Source of the DNA: an uncultured Clostridia bacterium
Lineage (GTDB): Bacteria; Bacillota; Clostridia; Oscillospirales; Oscillospiraceae
Reading direction: 5' to 3'
NCBI GenBank assembly: GCA_946186225.1
Contig: CAMHMK010000007.1
Location: 1-32,612, forward strand
Length of the DNA: 32,612 nucleotides
Shown here: positions 9,580 through 18,387 of the stretch, piece after piece
Layout of the letters: every line of letters starts with the position of its first letter
Numbering within the stretch: the stretch's first letter is position 1
The notes under the pieces: generated by a model
What the model saw: only the letters and a program-made list of their open reading frames with translations
What the model was told of the DNA's origin: nothing
The model's database searches: none
Made by a program: the position numbers and the translations under genes

Positions 9580-10314
9580 TCAGTCGGTGGAGCCGGTCTC
9601 GTCCAACGTAATGGTGACGATCGGTTGGGCGGTGTTGATCGGCTCGTCCAGCTCGCCGACGCGGACGAGGACGCTTCCTGCACCCAGGGGCATACCGTGG
9701 GCGATCAGAGGATCGGAGTCCGCGGGGAGAAACTGCAGGCTTCCGTCCGCCATCCGCTCAAATTGCCAGCTGACATATCCTGTGATTACCGTCCGGTCGG
9801 TTTCATCCTCGTATTTCGCGGTTCTCGTGCGCGCGGTGATCCGGTCGCCGTCGATGCGCAGCTTGCCGATTCGCCGCAAAGAGGAGTAGTCGGATTCAAG
9901 GCCGAAATCGAACAGGCCGTTCTCAAAGTCGAATTTCAGGGCCGACTGCTCGGGATAGGTATGGCCATTGCCATTGATGAGGCAGTATTTTCCGGACTGC
10001 AGAGCGGTCGGCACGGACTCGGTCTCGCTCGGGGTTGCGGGGGAGGGGCCGCCGCGGCTGAGGAGCTTCCAGGCTCCGAGCCCCAGGGCGATGACCAGTA
10101 CGGCGGCTGCGGCGAGCCAGGGCAGGCGGTGCGGCCGGCGGCTGACGATCTGCCGGACGGGTTCCTCTTCCGGCTCTGCCCGTGCTGCCTCGGGCTTCCT
10201 GCCGGTGTGCCGGGTTGCCAAGAATCTGTATTTTGTTTGCTCCATCTCGGGAACCTCTCCCACCAGACTTGGATTCAGTCTGCCGATGGCGTCCATCAGA
10301 TCTTCGGGTCTCAT
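9580..10314 (-). CDS. Putative membrane anti-sigma factor (single TM, unknown extracytoplasmic domain)
   Basis: Start trimmed to MRPEDLMDAIG; overlaps the sigma factor stop; one TM segment LPWLAAAAVLVIALGLGAWKLL; position immediately 3' of an ECF sigma gene. Confidence 0.7.
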   Translation of the reverse strand: MRPEDLMDAIGRLNPSLVGEVPEMEQTKYRFLATRHTGRKPEAARAEPEEEPVRQIVSRRPHRLPWLAAAAVLVIALGLGAWKLLSRGGPSPATPSETESVPTALQSGKYCLINGNGHTYPEQSALKFDFENGLFDFGLESDYSSLRRIGKLRIDGDRITARTRTAKYEDETDRTVITGYVSWQFERMADGSLQFLPADSDPLIAHGMPLGAGSVLVRVGELDEPINTAQPIVTITLDETGSTD

Positions 10315-10871
10315 ATGCTCCATCCCTCCTTGATCAGATGCCGGCGCAGGGATTTCCGCGCCCGGAACAGGCGGCTTTTGATCTTTGTCTCGCTGCAGTC
10401 GAGCAGCGCGGCAATGTCTTGCAGGGAAACCATGTGGTAGTACCGCAGGGAGAAGATGCGTCTGCGCTCCTCCGGCTGGGCGGTGAGCCACCGGGCGACG
10501 GCCTCCGTCAGGGCCTGGGCGTTGATTTGCTCGGCGGGATCTGCGTCCTTGCCGACGCATTCGGCCAGCTCGTCCAGACAGAGCGCATATTGCCCTCCGC
10601 CACGCTTCTCGCTCTGTTTTCGCCGCCGGCAGTCGATCGCTCTGCTCCGCGTCAGACTTCCCAGATAGCCCAGCAGATTCTCCGGCCGCTTGGGTGGGAT
10701 CGTCTGCCAGGCGGAGAAGAGGGCGTCATTCACACACTCCCGGCTGTCCTCCCGGTCGTCCAGAATCCGGTTGGCCAGACCAAGGAGCCGCTTTCCGTAT
10801 TTGCGTTCGCTTTCGGCCAGCGCCTCCTGATCGCGCCGGAAATACAGCGCCACGATCTCGGTGTCTTCCAT
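10311..10871 (-). CDS. ECF-type RNA polymerase sigma factor
   Basis: NDALFSAWQTIPPKRPENLLGYLGSLTRSRAID (region 2) and RRIFSLRYYHMVSLQDIAALLDCSETKIKSRLFRARKSLRRHL (region 4); start set to MEDTEIV with GGAGAAAAG RBS. Confidence 0.92.
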   Translation of the reverse strand: MEDTEIVALYFRRDQEALAESERKYGKRLLGLANRILDDREDSRECVNDALFSAWQTIPPKRPENLLGYLGSLTRSRAIDCRRRKQSEKRGGGQYALCLDELAECVGKDADPAEQINAQALTEAVARWLTAQPEERRRIFSLRYYHMVSLQDIAALLDCSETKIKSRLFRARKSLRRHLIKEGWSI

Positions 10872-10902
10872 AAGCTTTTCTCCTTTTTTGTGCTTCACCC
10901 TG

Positions 10903-10931
10903 ATACACGCAAACGATCTGAAAAGGTTTCG
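10903..10931 (-). promoter_or_regulatory. Candidate ECF-dependent (autoregulatory) promoter
   Basis: Minus strand reads CGAAAC-N16-CGTGTAT, close to the TGAAAC-N16-CGTA ECF consensus, about 30 nt upstream of the sigma gene start. Confidence 0.5.
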
Positions 10932-11077
10932 CAGATTGGGAAAAGATTTCTTCAGTTCTGTGTTTCTGACACCAATTTACCAGAGAAACCAAAGGAAATC
11001 AAGCCATCAAACGCCGAAGCGAAGGATACATCACTGTATGCCCGGTACTTTGCTCCCACATTTTTGTCTGGCGCTGC

Positions 11078-11106
11078 TTGACGGAACCGGGCAAATGTCG
11101 TATAAT
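11078..11106 (+). promoter_or_regulatory. Sigma70-type promoter for maf-mreC-mreD-PBP2
   Basis: TTGACG-N17-TATAAT. Confidence 0.75.
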
Positions 11107-11155
11107 AAAAGTCTATGGAAATCGAATTCTGAAATGAAGGAACAAGGAGCCTGTT

Positions 11156-11743
11156 ATGCAGCTGATTTTGGGCTCTCAGTCGCCCCGGCGGCGGGAGCTT
11201 TTGCAGCAGCTCGGACTGGATTTTACGGTCCGCGCTGTGGATCTGGATGAAACGAAATACGAGACCGATGATCCCGAGCAGACCGTTCGCGCCATCTGCG
11301 CGGCCAAGGCCGCAGCGGTGGCCGCTCTGTCGCAGCCCGGCGAGCTGGTCCTGACCTCCGACACCATTGTGGTCCTGGACGGGCGGATCATGGGCAAGCC
11401 CCACAGCCCCGCCGAGGCTGAGGCCATGCTGACGGCCCTCTCCGGCCGGACCCACCGGGTCTACACGGCCTTCACCCTCCTGCCCGTGGGCGGGACGGCG
11501 CAGACCGACTGCGCGCACACCGAGGTCCGGTTCCGGACCCTGTCTCCGGCGGAGATCCGCGCCTACGTGGCCTCCGGCGAGCCCATGGACAAGGCCGGAG
11601 CCTATGGCATCCAGCGTCTCGGTGCCCTTCTGGTGGAGGGGATCGACGGCGACTACTTTACCGTCATGGGCCTGCCGCTGTGCCGCGTGGCGCTCCGGCT
11701 CCGGGACTATGGCATCTTCGCCCTGAGGGAGGACGGAACATGA
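11156..11743 (+). CDS. maf: Maf family nucleotide pyrophosphatase
   Basis: LILGSQSPRRRELLQQLGLDF, SDTIVVLDGRIMGKP, AGAYGIQRLGALLVEGIDGDYFTVMGLPL. Confidence 0.95.
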   Translation: MQLILGSQSPRRRELLQQLGLDFTVRAVDLDETKYETDDPEQTVRAICAAKAAAVAALSQPGELVLTSDTIVVLDGRIMGKPHSPAEAEAMLTALSGRTHRVYTAFTLLPVGGTAQTDCAHTEVRFRTLSPAEIRAYVASGEPMDKAGAYGIQRLGALLVEGIDGDYFTVMGLPLCRVALRLRDYGIFALREDGT

Positions 11744-12567
11744 AGAAGCACTTCTCCGCCCGGGCCAAGTGGCTGATCGTGATCGCGATCCTGCTGGCCA
11801 TGGGGATCACGGTCTTCCACGCGGTCAGCACCCGCCGGCCGGGTCAGACCGTGGTCCAGACCATCCTGGCGCCCTTCCGCTCGGCGGGCAGCACCCTGGT
11901 CCGCCAGGTCGAGCGCTATTACGACTATGTATTCCAATATGAGAGCCTCCAGGCCGAGAACAAGGCCCTGCGCGAGCAGATCATGGCCATGGAGGAGGAC
12001 GTCCGCAGCGCGGACTCCCTCCAGCGGGAGAACGAGCGTCTGCACCAGCTCCTGGGTCTGGTGGAGGAGCACAAGGACTACAAGCGGAAGGCCGCCTATA
12101 TCATCTCCTGGAACGGCAGCAACTGGAAGAGCGCCTTCACGATCGACAAGGGCACCGGCTCCGGCATCGAGGAGGGCATGGTAGCCATCACCGAATATGG
12201 CCAGGTGGTTGGCCTCGTCACCGAGTCCGGCCCCAACTGGTCCACCGTGACCACGGTCCTGGACTCCGCCCTGGGCATCTCTGCCAGCGTGGCCTCGTCG
12301 GGCTACACCGGCAAGGTCGAGGGCGCGTTGGCCACCGGCTCCGAGGGCCTGCTCCGCATGAACTACCTGCCCACGGATTCGGTCCTGCGAAACAACGACC
12401 AGGTCCTGACCACGGGCTCCACGGTCTACCCCCGTGGACTGATCATCGGCTACATCACGAATGCCGGCTTCGATGAGACCGGCGTGGCCAAATACGCGCT
12501 GCTCCGTCCCGCCGCCGATCTGGACAATCTGGAGCAGGTCTTCATCATCACCGACTACGAGAACTGA
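11740..12567 (+). CDS. mreC: Rod shape-determining protein MreC
   Basis: N-terminal TM, coiled coil, INKG-like AFTIDKGTGSGIEEGMVAI and MreC beta domains; start trimmed to MKKHFSARAK. Confidence 0.93.
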   Translation: MKKHFSARAKWLIVIAILLAMGITVFHAVSTRRPGQTVVQTILAPFRSAGSTLVRQVERYYDYVFQYESLQAENKALREQIMAMEEDVRSADSLQRENERLHQLLGLVEEHKDYKRKAAYIISWNGSNWKSAFTIDKGTGSGIEEGMVAITEYGQVVGLVTESGPNWSTVTTVLDSALGISASVASSGYTGKVEGALATGSEGLLRMNYLPTDSVLRNNDQVLTTGSTVYPRGLIIGYITNAGFDETGVAKYALLRPAADLDNLEQVFIITDYEN

Positions 12568-12612
12568 CCGCATCCGCGGAACGGCAACACCGGAGGAAAG
12601 GAGGATCACCCC

Positions 12613-13146
12613 ATGCTCAGCCATCTGCATATCACCGCCCGCCAGTGGCGGACAGCCCTCAAGTGGACGCTCTATGCGGCTTCTCTTCTGCTGACCATGA
12701 TCCTGCAGACCGTGATCCTCGCCAAGCATCCGCCCCTGGGGCTCAAGCTCAACCCCGTGCCGCTCCTGCTCGTCTGCGTCTGCGTCCGGGAGGGACCGGA
12801 GGGCGGCGGGCTCTTTGCCCTGCTCTCTGCCCTGTTCTGGTGCCTGTCCGGGGCGGACTACGGCAATCTCTCTGTGGCGATCCTGCCCGTGGGAGCCATT
12901 CTCTCGGCAGTGCTCTGCCGGTCCGTGCTGACCACGCGGTTTTTCCCGACCTTCCTCTGCTGCCTGGTCGTCAGCGCGATCCACGATTCCGTGATTTTCT
13001 GTCTCAAGCTCCTGCTGGCGGCGGGCAGCCCGGCCTATTACACGGCGGTGGTCCTGCCCGGAATCCTGCTGTCCATGGTGCTGATGCCGCTGATCTATCT
13101 GCTTGTCAAGGCAGTGCACAAGACGGGAGGCAGCTATGACCTATAA
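12613..13146 (+). CDS. mreD: Rod shape-determining protein MreD
   Basis: Polytopic membrane protein between mreC and PBP2. Confidence 0.8.
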   Translation: MLSHLHITARQWRTALKWTLYAASLLLTMILQTVILAKHPPLGLKLNPVPLLLVCVCVREGPEGGGLFALLSALFWCLSGADYGNLSVAILPVGAILSAVLCRSVLTTRFFPTFLCCLVVSAIHDSVIFCLKLLLAAGSPAYYTAVVLPGILLSMVLMPLIYLLVKAVHKTGGSYDL

Positions 13147-15208
13147 TCTCCGACTCCGCATCAGCGTCTTTCTGACGGCCTTCGGCCTTCTGATCGGGCT
13201 CTACACCTATCGCCTGATCCGCCTTCAGGTGGTGGACGCGCCGAAGACCGCCAGCCGGACCGTCGGTACCTTCACCTATGACACCCGCGTCACCGCAGCC
13301 CGCGGCGAGATCCTGGACCGGAACGGCAATGTGCTGATTTCCAACCGCGCCAGCTACAACCTGATCCTGATCAACTACGCCCTGTTCAACTCTCCGAACC
13401 CCAACGAGTCTCTGCGCCGTCTGGTGAACCTCTGCCGGGAGCTGGACGTGGAGTACACCGACCATCTGCCCATCACAGAGGCCAAGCCCTTCGAATACAC
13501 CACCGACACGGCCGGCGACACCTGGAACGGCTATTTCCGCCGCTTCCTCAAGGAGAACAACTGGGACTCCGACGTCTCCGCCGCCCAGCTGATCAAGCTC
13601 ATGCGCAGCCGTTTCCGCATCCCCAACGACTGGACCGACGAGGAGGTCCGCGGCGTTCTTGGCCTGCGCTATGAGCTGGACCTGCGCAACTACACCTCCC
13701 TGTCCACCTACACCCTGCTCTCCGACATCGAGGATACCTCCCAGATTACCGAGCTGACCGAGCTCAACATCCCCGGCATGCAGGTCCAGGCCAGCACCGT
13801 CCGCGAGTACAACACCACCTATGCGGCCCACATCCTGGGCCGGACCGGCGCGATCTTCGCCGAGGAGTGGGACAACTACAAGGACAAGGGCTATTCGATG
13901 GACGCCTACGTGGGCAAGGAGGGCATGGAGCTGGCCTTTGAGGAGGAGCTCCATGGCACCGACGGCATCCTCCGCACCACCGTGGACCGCGAGGGCAACA
14001 TCATCTCCCAGGAGTACGTGGTCCCGCCGAAGGCGGGCTCCAACGTGGAGACCACCATTGACATCAACCTGCAGATGACCACCGAGGAGGCCCTGAAGGA
14101 CTACATCCTGAACCTCCGCGCCAACGGCGTGAACGAGGCCGGCGACGGCAAGGACGCCGAGGGCGGGGCCGTGGTCGTGCTGGACATCAAAACCGGCGCT
14201 GTCCTTGCCAGTGCGTCCTACCCGACCTACAATCTCGCCACCTTCTCCAGGGACTTCAAGGCCCTCTCCGAGGACCCGGAATCCCCGCTGATCAACCGCG
14301 CCCTGAATAAGACCTATCCCCCCGGCTCCACCTATAAGATGTCCACCGCCATCGCGGCCATCAACAACGGGGTCATCTCGCCCCTGACCACCATCGAGGA
14401 CAGAGGCATCTATGACTACTACGAGGACTACCAGCCTGCCTGCTATCTCTACACCTCCAGCAAGCTGACCCACGGCGTCGTCAACTGCTCCCAGGCCCTG
14501 ATGGTCTCCTGCAACTACTTCTTCTATGAGGTCGGCAGACTGACCGGCTGGCGGCGCATGGATGAAACCGCAAAGGCGCTCGGCCTGGGCGAGCCCACTG
14601 GCGTGGAGCTGCCCGAGACCGTGGGCCGCCGGGCAAACCCGGAGACCAAGAAGGAGGTCTACGATGACCCGAGCCTCCAGGTCTTCACCGACGGCGATAC
14701 GATCTCCATGGCCATCGGCCAGTCGGAAAACCGCTTCACCCCGATGCAGCTTGCGGTCTACACCGCGACCCTGGCCAACCGCGGCGTCCGCTACAAGGCG
14801 ACCTTCCTCAACCGCATCATCTCCCCGGACTATCAGGATCTGCTCTATGAGATGAAGCCCACCGTGGCCGAGCGGCTGGAAATCAGCGACGAGGCCTACG
14901 AAACCTATACCACCGGCATGCGCATGGTGGCCTCGGAGCGGGCGGGCTCGGCCTACAAGGTCTTCGGCAGCTATGAGATCCCCGTGGCCGCCAAGACCGG
15001 CACGGCCCAGCATGGCGCCCAGGGCTCCGACAACGCCGCCTTCGTCTGCTACGCTCCCTTCGACGACCCGCAGATCGCCGTGGCGATCTATGTGGAAAAG
15101 GGTGCCCAGGGCGGCGCGCTCGGCAATATCGCCAAGGCCATCTTCGACGTCTATTTCGCAACCGAATATGAAAACGACACCGTCAAGGCGGAAAACAGCC
15201 TGAACTGA
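13136..15208 (+). CDS. mrdA: Penicillin-binding protein 2 (class B PBP, elongasome type)
   Basis: AARGEILDRNGNVLISNRASYNL, active-site STYK (PPGSTYKMST), SCN (VSCNYFF), KTGTAQ. Confidence 0.93.
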   Translation: MTYNLRLRISVFLTAFGLLIGLYTYRLIRLQVVDAPKTASRTVGTFTYDTRVTAARGEILDRNGNVLISNRASYNLILINYALFNSPNPNESLRRLVNLCRELDVEYTDHLPITEAKPFEYTTDTAGDTWNGYFRRFLKENNWDSDVSAAQLIKLMRSRFRIPNDWTDEEVRGVLGLRYELDLRNYTSLSTYTLLSDIEDTSQITELTELNIPGMQVQASTVREYNTTYAAHILGRTGAIFAEEWDNYKDKGYSMDAYVGKEGMELAFEEELHGTDGILRTTVDREGNIISQEYVVPPKAGSNVETTIDINLQMTTEEALKDYILNLRANGVNEAGDGKDAEGGAVVVLDIKTGAVLASASYPTYNLATFSRDFKALSEDPESPLINRALNKTYPPGSTYKMSTAIAAINNGVISPLTTIEDRGIYDYYEDYQPACYLYTSSKLTHGVVNCSQALMVSCNYFFYEVGRLTGWRRMDETAKALGLGEPTGVELPETVGRRANPETKKEVYDDPSLQVFTDGDTISMAIGQSENRFTPMQLAVYTATLANRGVRYKATFLNRIISPDYQDLLYEMKPTVAERLEISDEAYETYTTGMRMVASERAGSAYKVFGSYEIPVAAKTGTAQHGAQGSDNAAFVCYAPFDDPQIAVAIYVEKGAQGGALGNIAKAIFDVYFATEYENDTVKAENSLN

Positions 15209-15220
15209 TAACATGAGAAT

Positions 15221-15265
15221 CGCACCGAAGGGGCTGTATCGCAGAGATACAGCCCCTTCGGTGCG
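15221..15265. terminator. Strong hairpin terminator between convergent PBP2 and DUF1846 genes
   Basis: CGCACCGAAGGGGCTGTATC-GCAGA-GATACAGCCCCTTCGGTGCG, 20-bp perfect stem. Confidence 0.85.
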
Positions 15266-15272
15266 GTTTGTG

Positions 15273-16757
15273 TTATTTATGGTACAGTGCCTTGGTCTGG
15301 TACTTGGGCGTGCAGGTCACGCGCAGGCCCAGACGGTTGTAGACGTCGGCATCCGGGCCGGAGAGAATGACCGTCGAGTGGGCCTCGCAGCCCTTGAGGG
15401 TCCCGAGCTGCTCGATGGCCGGAATGGCCATGTCGTTGATCGAGGCCGAGATCGCCAGGGCAATCAGGATCTCATCGCTGTGCAATCGCGGGTTGCGGCT
15501 GCCCAGGCGCTGGACCTTGAGCTTCTGGATCGGCTCCAGGGCGCTGCGGGAGATCACGTGGTAGTGGCGGGGGATCCCGCTCAGCGCCTTGAGGGCGTTC
15601 AGCAGTCCGGCGGCGGACGGTCCCATCAGCTCCGAGGTCCCGCCGATCACGATCTGCCCGTCGGGCAGCTCTATGGCCACGGCCGGAAGGCCGGTCTTCT
15701 CCTCGGCGGCCTCGGCTGCGGCGATCACGGGGCGGATCTCCGAGGTGATGTTGGCCTGCTTCATCAAAAGCTCCAGCTTAAAGACGGTTTCGTCGCTGCC
15801 CACGCCCCTGCGCCGGTCGCAGAGGGCCTTGTAATATCGCCGGACGATCTCCTGCAGGGAGGCGTCGCAGCAGGCCTGCTCGTCCATGATGCAGCTGCCG
15901 ATCATGTTCACGCCCATGTCGGTGGGGGACTGGTAGGGGCTGTGGCCCATGATCTGCTCGAAGATCGCCTGCAAAACCGGGAAGACTTCGACGTCCCGGT
16001 TGTAGTTGACCGTGGTCACGCCGTAGGCGGCCAGATGGAAGGGGTCGATCATGTTGACGTCGTTGAGATCGGCGGTGGCGGCCTCGTAGGCCAGGTTGAT
16101 CGGGTGCTTGAGCGGGAGGTTCCAGACCGGGAAGGTCTCAAACTTTGCGTAGCCTGCCACAATGCCGCGGCGGTAGTCGTGGTAGAGCTGGCTCAGGCAG
16201 GTGGCCATCTTGCCGGAGCCGGGGCCGGGCGCGGTCACAACGACCAGGGGCTTGGTGGTTTCGATGTAGTCGTTTTTTCCGAAGCCTTCCTCGGATACGA
16301 TCTGCTTGACGTTGTGGGGGTAGCCCTCGATGGGGTAGTGGAGATAGACCCGGATGCCCAAAGCGTCCAGATGGCGGCGGAAGGCGTCAGCCCCGCGCTG
16401 CCCGGCGTACTGGGTGATGACCACGCCGCTGACCAGCAGACCCTGGCCGCGGAAGGCGTCGATGAGGCGCAGCACGTCCTCCTGATAGGTGATGCCCAGG
16501 TCGCCGCGGACCTTGTTCTGCTCGATGGCGCTGGCATTGATGGGGATCACGATCTCTGCGCTCTCCCGCAGCTCCAGCAGCATCCGGATCTTGCTGTCCG
16601 GCGCAAAGCCGGGCAGGACCCGGGAGGCGTGATAATCGTCGAATAGCTTGCCGCCGAATTCCAGATAGAGCTTGCCGCCGAATTGGTCGATGCGCTCCCG
16701 GATGCGGGCGGACTGGATTTGCAGATACTTCTGGTTGTCAAAGCCGACGGAATTCAT
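15273..16757 (-). CDS. DUF1846 domain-containing protein
   Basis: GFDNQKYLQIQSARIRERIDQFGGKLYLEFGGKLFDDYHASRVLPGF is the N-terminal signature of the DUF1846 family; start trimmed to MNSVGFDN. Confidence 0.92.
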   Translation of the reverse strand: MNSVGFDNQKYLQIQSARIRERIDQFGGKLYLEFGGKLFDDYHASRVLPGFAPDSKIRMLLELRESAEIVIPINASAIEQNKVRGDLGITYQEDVLRLIDAFRGQGLLVSGVVITQYAGQRGADAFRRHLDALGIRVYLHYPIEGYPHNVKQIVSEEGFGKNDYIETTKPLVVVTAPGPGSGKMATCLSQLYHDYRRGIVAGYAKFETFPVWNLPLKHPINLAYEAATADLNDVNMIDPFHLAAYGVTTVNYNRDVEVFPVLQAIFEQIMGHSPYQSPTDMGVNMIGSCIMDEQACCDASLQEIVRRYYKALCDRRRGVGSDETVFKLELLMKQANITSEIRPVIAAAEAAEEKTGLPAVAIELPDGQIVIGGTSELMGPSAAGLLNALKALSGIPRHYHVISRSALEPIQKLKVQRLGSRNPRLHSDEILIALAISASINDMAIPAIEQLGTLKGCEAHSTVILSGPDADVYNRLGLRVTCTPKYQTKALYHK

Positions 16758-16788
16758 CCCAAGACCCCCTATGAAAAAATACGTACTG

Positions 16789-16817
16789 ATTGTATCACAA
16801 TTCCCGGCCGGAGGCAA
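16789..16817 (-). promoter_or_regulatory. Sigma70-type promoter for the DUF1846 gene
   Basis: Minus strand TTGCCT-N17-TACAAT. Confidence 0.5.
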
Positions 16818-16872
16818 GGCAAAATTCGCGTAATTTTTTGCGCGGAAAATGCAGGAAATCCGCCGGAATCTC

Positions 16873-16901
16873 TTTACAAATCCAGGGAAAAACGTTATAA
16901 T
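16873..16901 (+). promoter_or_regulatory. Sigma70-type promoter for the MATE transporter
   Basis: TTTACA-N17-TATAAT. Confidence 0.65.
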
Positions 16902-16954
16902 GAATAGAATCGTACGCTTTACCGGACTTGAACAGAAAGAACGAGGATCGCTTC

Positions 16955-18355
16955 ATGCCTTTCCACAGATCGCATCTGCACAGTGCGGAGGCCACCCTGA
17001 TGACAAAGGGCGACCCCAAGAAGGTTATCCTGACCTTTGCTGTGCCGATTTTCCTGAGCCAGCTCTTTCAGCAGCTCTATAATACTGCCGACGCCTGGAT
17101 CGTCGGCCACTACCTGGGCGACCAGAATTTTGCCGCCGTCACCTCCTCGGCCAGCCTGATCCATCTGATGATCAGCTTCTTCGTTGGGGCCTCCATGGGC
17201 GCCGGCGTGGTCATCAGCCGCTACTTCGGCGCAGAGGACCCGGACCGGGTCTCCCGGGCCGTCCACACCAGCATCTTGGTCTCTCTGATCAGCGGCCTGC
17301 TGCTCACGGTGGCGGGCGTGATCCTCACGCCCCAGATCCTGCGCTGGATGCACACGGATCCGAAGATCCTGCCGCACTCCATCGACTATCTGCGCTACTA
17401 CTTCCTCGGCTCCCTGGCCCTGGTCATGTACAATATGCTCAAGGGCGTCATGAATGCGGTGGGCGACAGCCGACGGCCCCTGTATTATCTGATCTTCTCC
17501 TCGGTCCTGAACATCCTGCTGGACTGGCTGTTTGTCGGCCCGCTGGGCAAGGATATTCGCTGGGCGGCCATCGCCACCATGATCTCCCAGTTTGCCTCCG
17601 CGATGCTCTGTCTGCTGCAGCTCTCCAAGAAGGGCACGGTCTACGCCCTGTCCTGGCGGAAGCTCCGCATCGACGGGAAGCTGCTCAAGGAGATCCTCCG
17701 TTTCGGCATCCCCACCGGCATCCAGAACAGCGTGATCGGTCTGGCCAACGTCATGGTCCAGTCGAACATCAATACCTTCGGCGACATCGCCACGGCGGCC
17801 TGCGGGGCCTACTCGCGCATCGAGGGCTTCGCCTTCCTGCCCATCACCTCCTTCTCCATGGCTCTGACCACCTACATCGGCCAGAATCTCGGCGCCCGGG
17901 AGTACGGGCGCGCCCGGAAGGGGGCCCGGTTCGGCATCCTGACGGCGGTTGTGATGGCGGAGCTCATCGGCGTGACCGTGATGATTTTCGCCCGGCCCTT
18001 CATCTCCGCCTTCGTGGAGAACCCGGCCTCGATTGAGATCGGCGTCACCCAGGCGCGAACGGAGTCTCTGTTCTTCTGCCTGCTCTCCTTCTCCCACTGC
18101 ATCGCGGGCATCTGCCGCGGCGCGGGCAAGGCCTTTGTGCCCATGACCATCATGCTGGCGGTCTGGTGCGTGTTCCGCATTGCCTACATCACGATCGCCA
18201 TGCGGATCTCCCACAACATCGTTCTCCTGTTCTGGGCCTACCCGATCACCTGGACCATCAGCTCTGTGATCTATCTGATCTACTATCTGAAGTCCGACTG
18301 GATCCACGGCTTTGAAACGCCGGAGGAGCGGGCCGCTCGGCTGGCCCGGGCCTGA
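16955..18355 (+). CDS. MATE family efflux transporter
   Basis: TLMTKGDPKKVILTFAVPIFLSQLFQQLYNTADAWIVGHYLG and 12-TM pattern. Confidence 0.93.
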   Translation: MPFHRSHLHSAEATLMTKGDPKKVILTFAVPIFLSQLFQQLYNTADAWIVGHYLGDQNFAAVTSSASLIHLMISFFVGASMGAGVVISRYFGAEDPDRVSRAVHTSILVSLISGLLLTVAGVILTPQILRWMHTDPKILPHSIDYLRYYFLGSLALVMYNMLKGVMNAVGDSRRPLYYLIFSSVLNILLDWLFVGPLGKDIRWAAIATMISQFASAMLCLLQLSKKGTVYALSWRKLRIDGKLLKEILRFGIPTGIQNSVIGLANVMVQSNINTFGDIATAACGAYSRIEGFAFLPITSFSMALTTYIGQNLGAREYGRARKGARFGILTAVVMAELIGVTVMIFARPFISAFVENPASIEIGVTQARTESLFFCLLSFSHCIAGICRGAGKAFVPMTIMLAVWCVFRIAYITIAMRISHNIVLLFWAYPITWTISSVIYLIYYLKSDWIHGFETPEERAARLARA

Positions 18356-18387
18356 TTGAAAATATTCTTACCAGAGAGGTATCATAT

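Noticed and set aside
13106-15214. 702-aa minus-strand ORF covering the entire PBP2 gene
   Set aside because: Shadow ORF of a well-supported PBP2; composition (G/V/H/D-rich) is typical of antisense translation in GC-rich genes.
16919-18307. 462-aa minus-strand ORF opposite the MATE transporter
   Set aside because: Shadow ORF with D/H/Q/G-rich, low-complexity composition.
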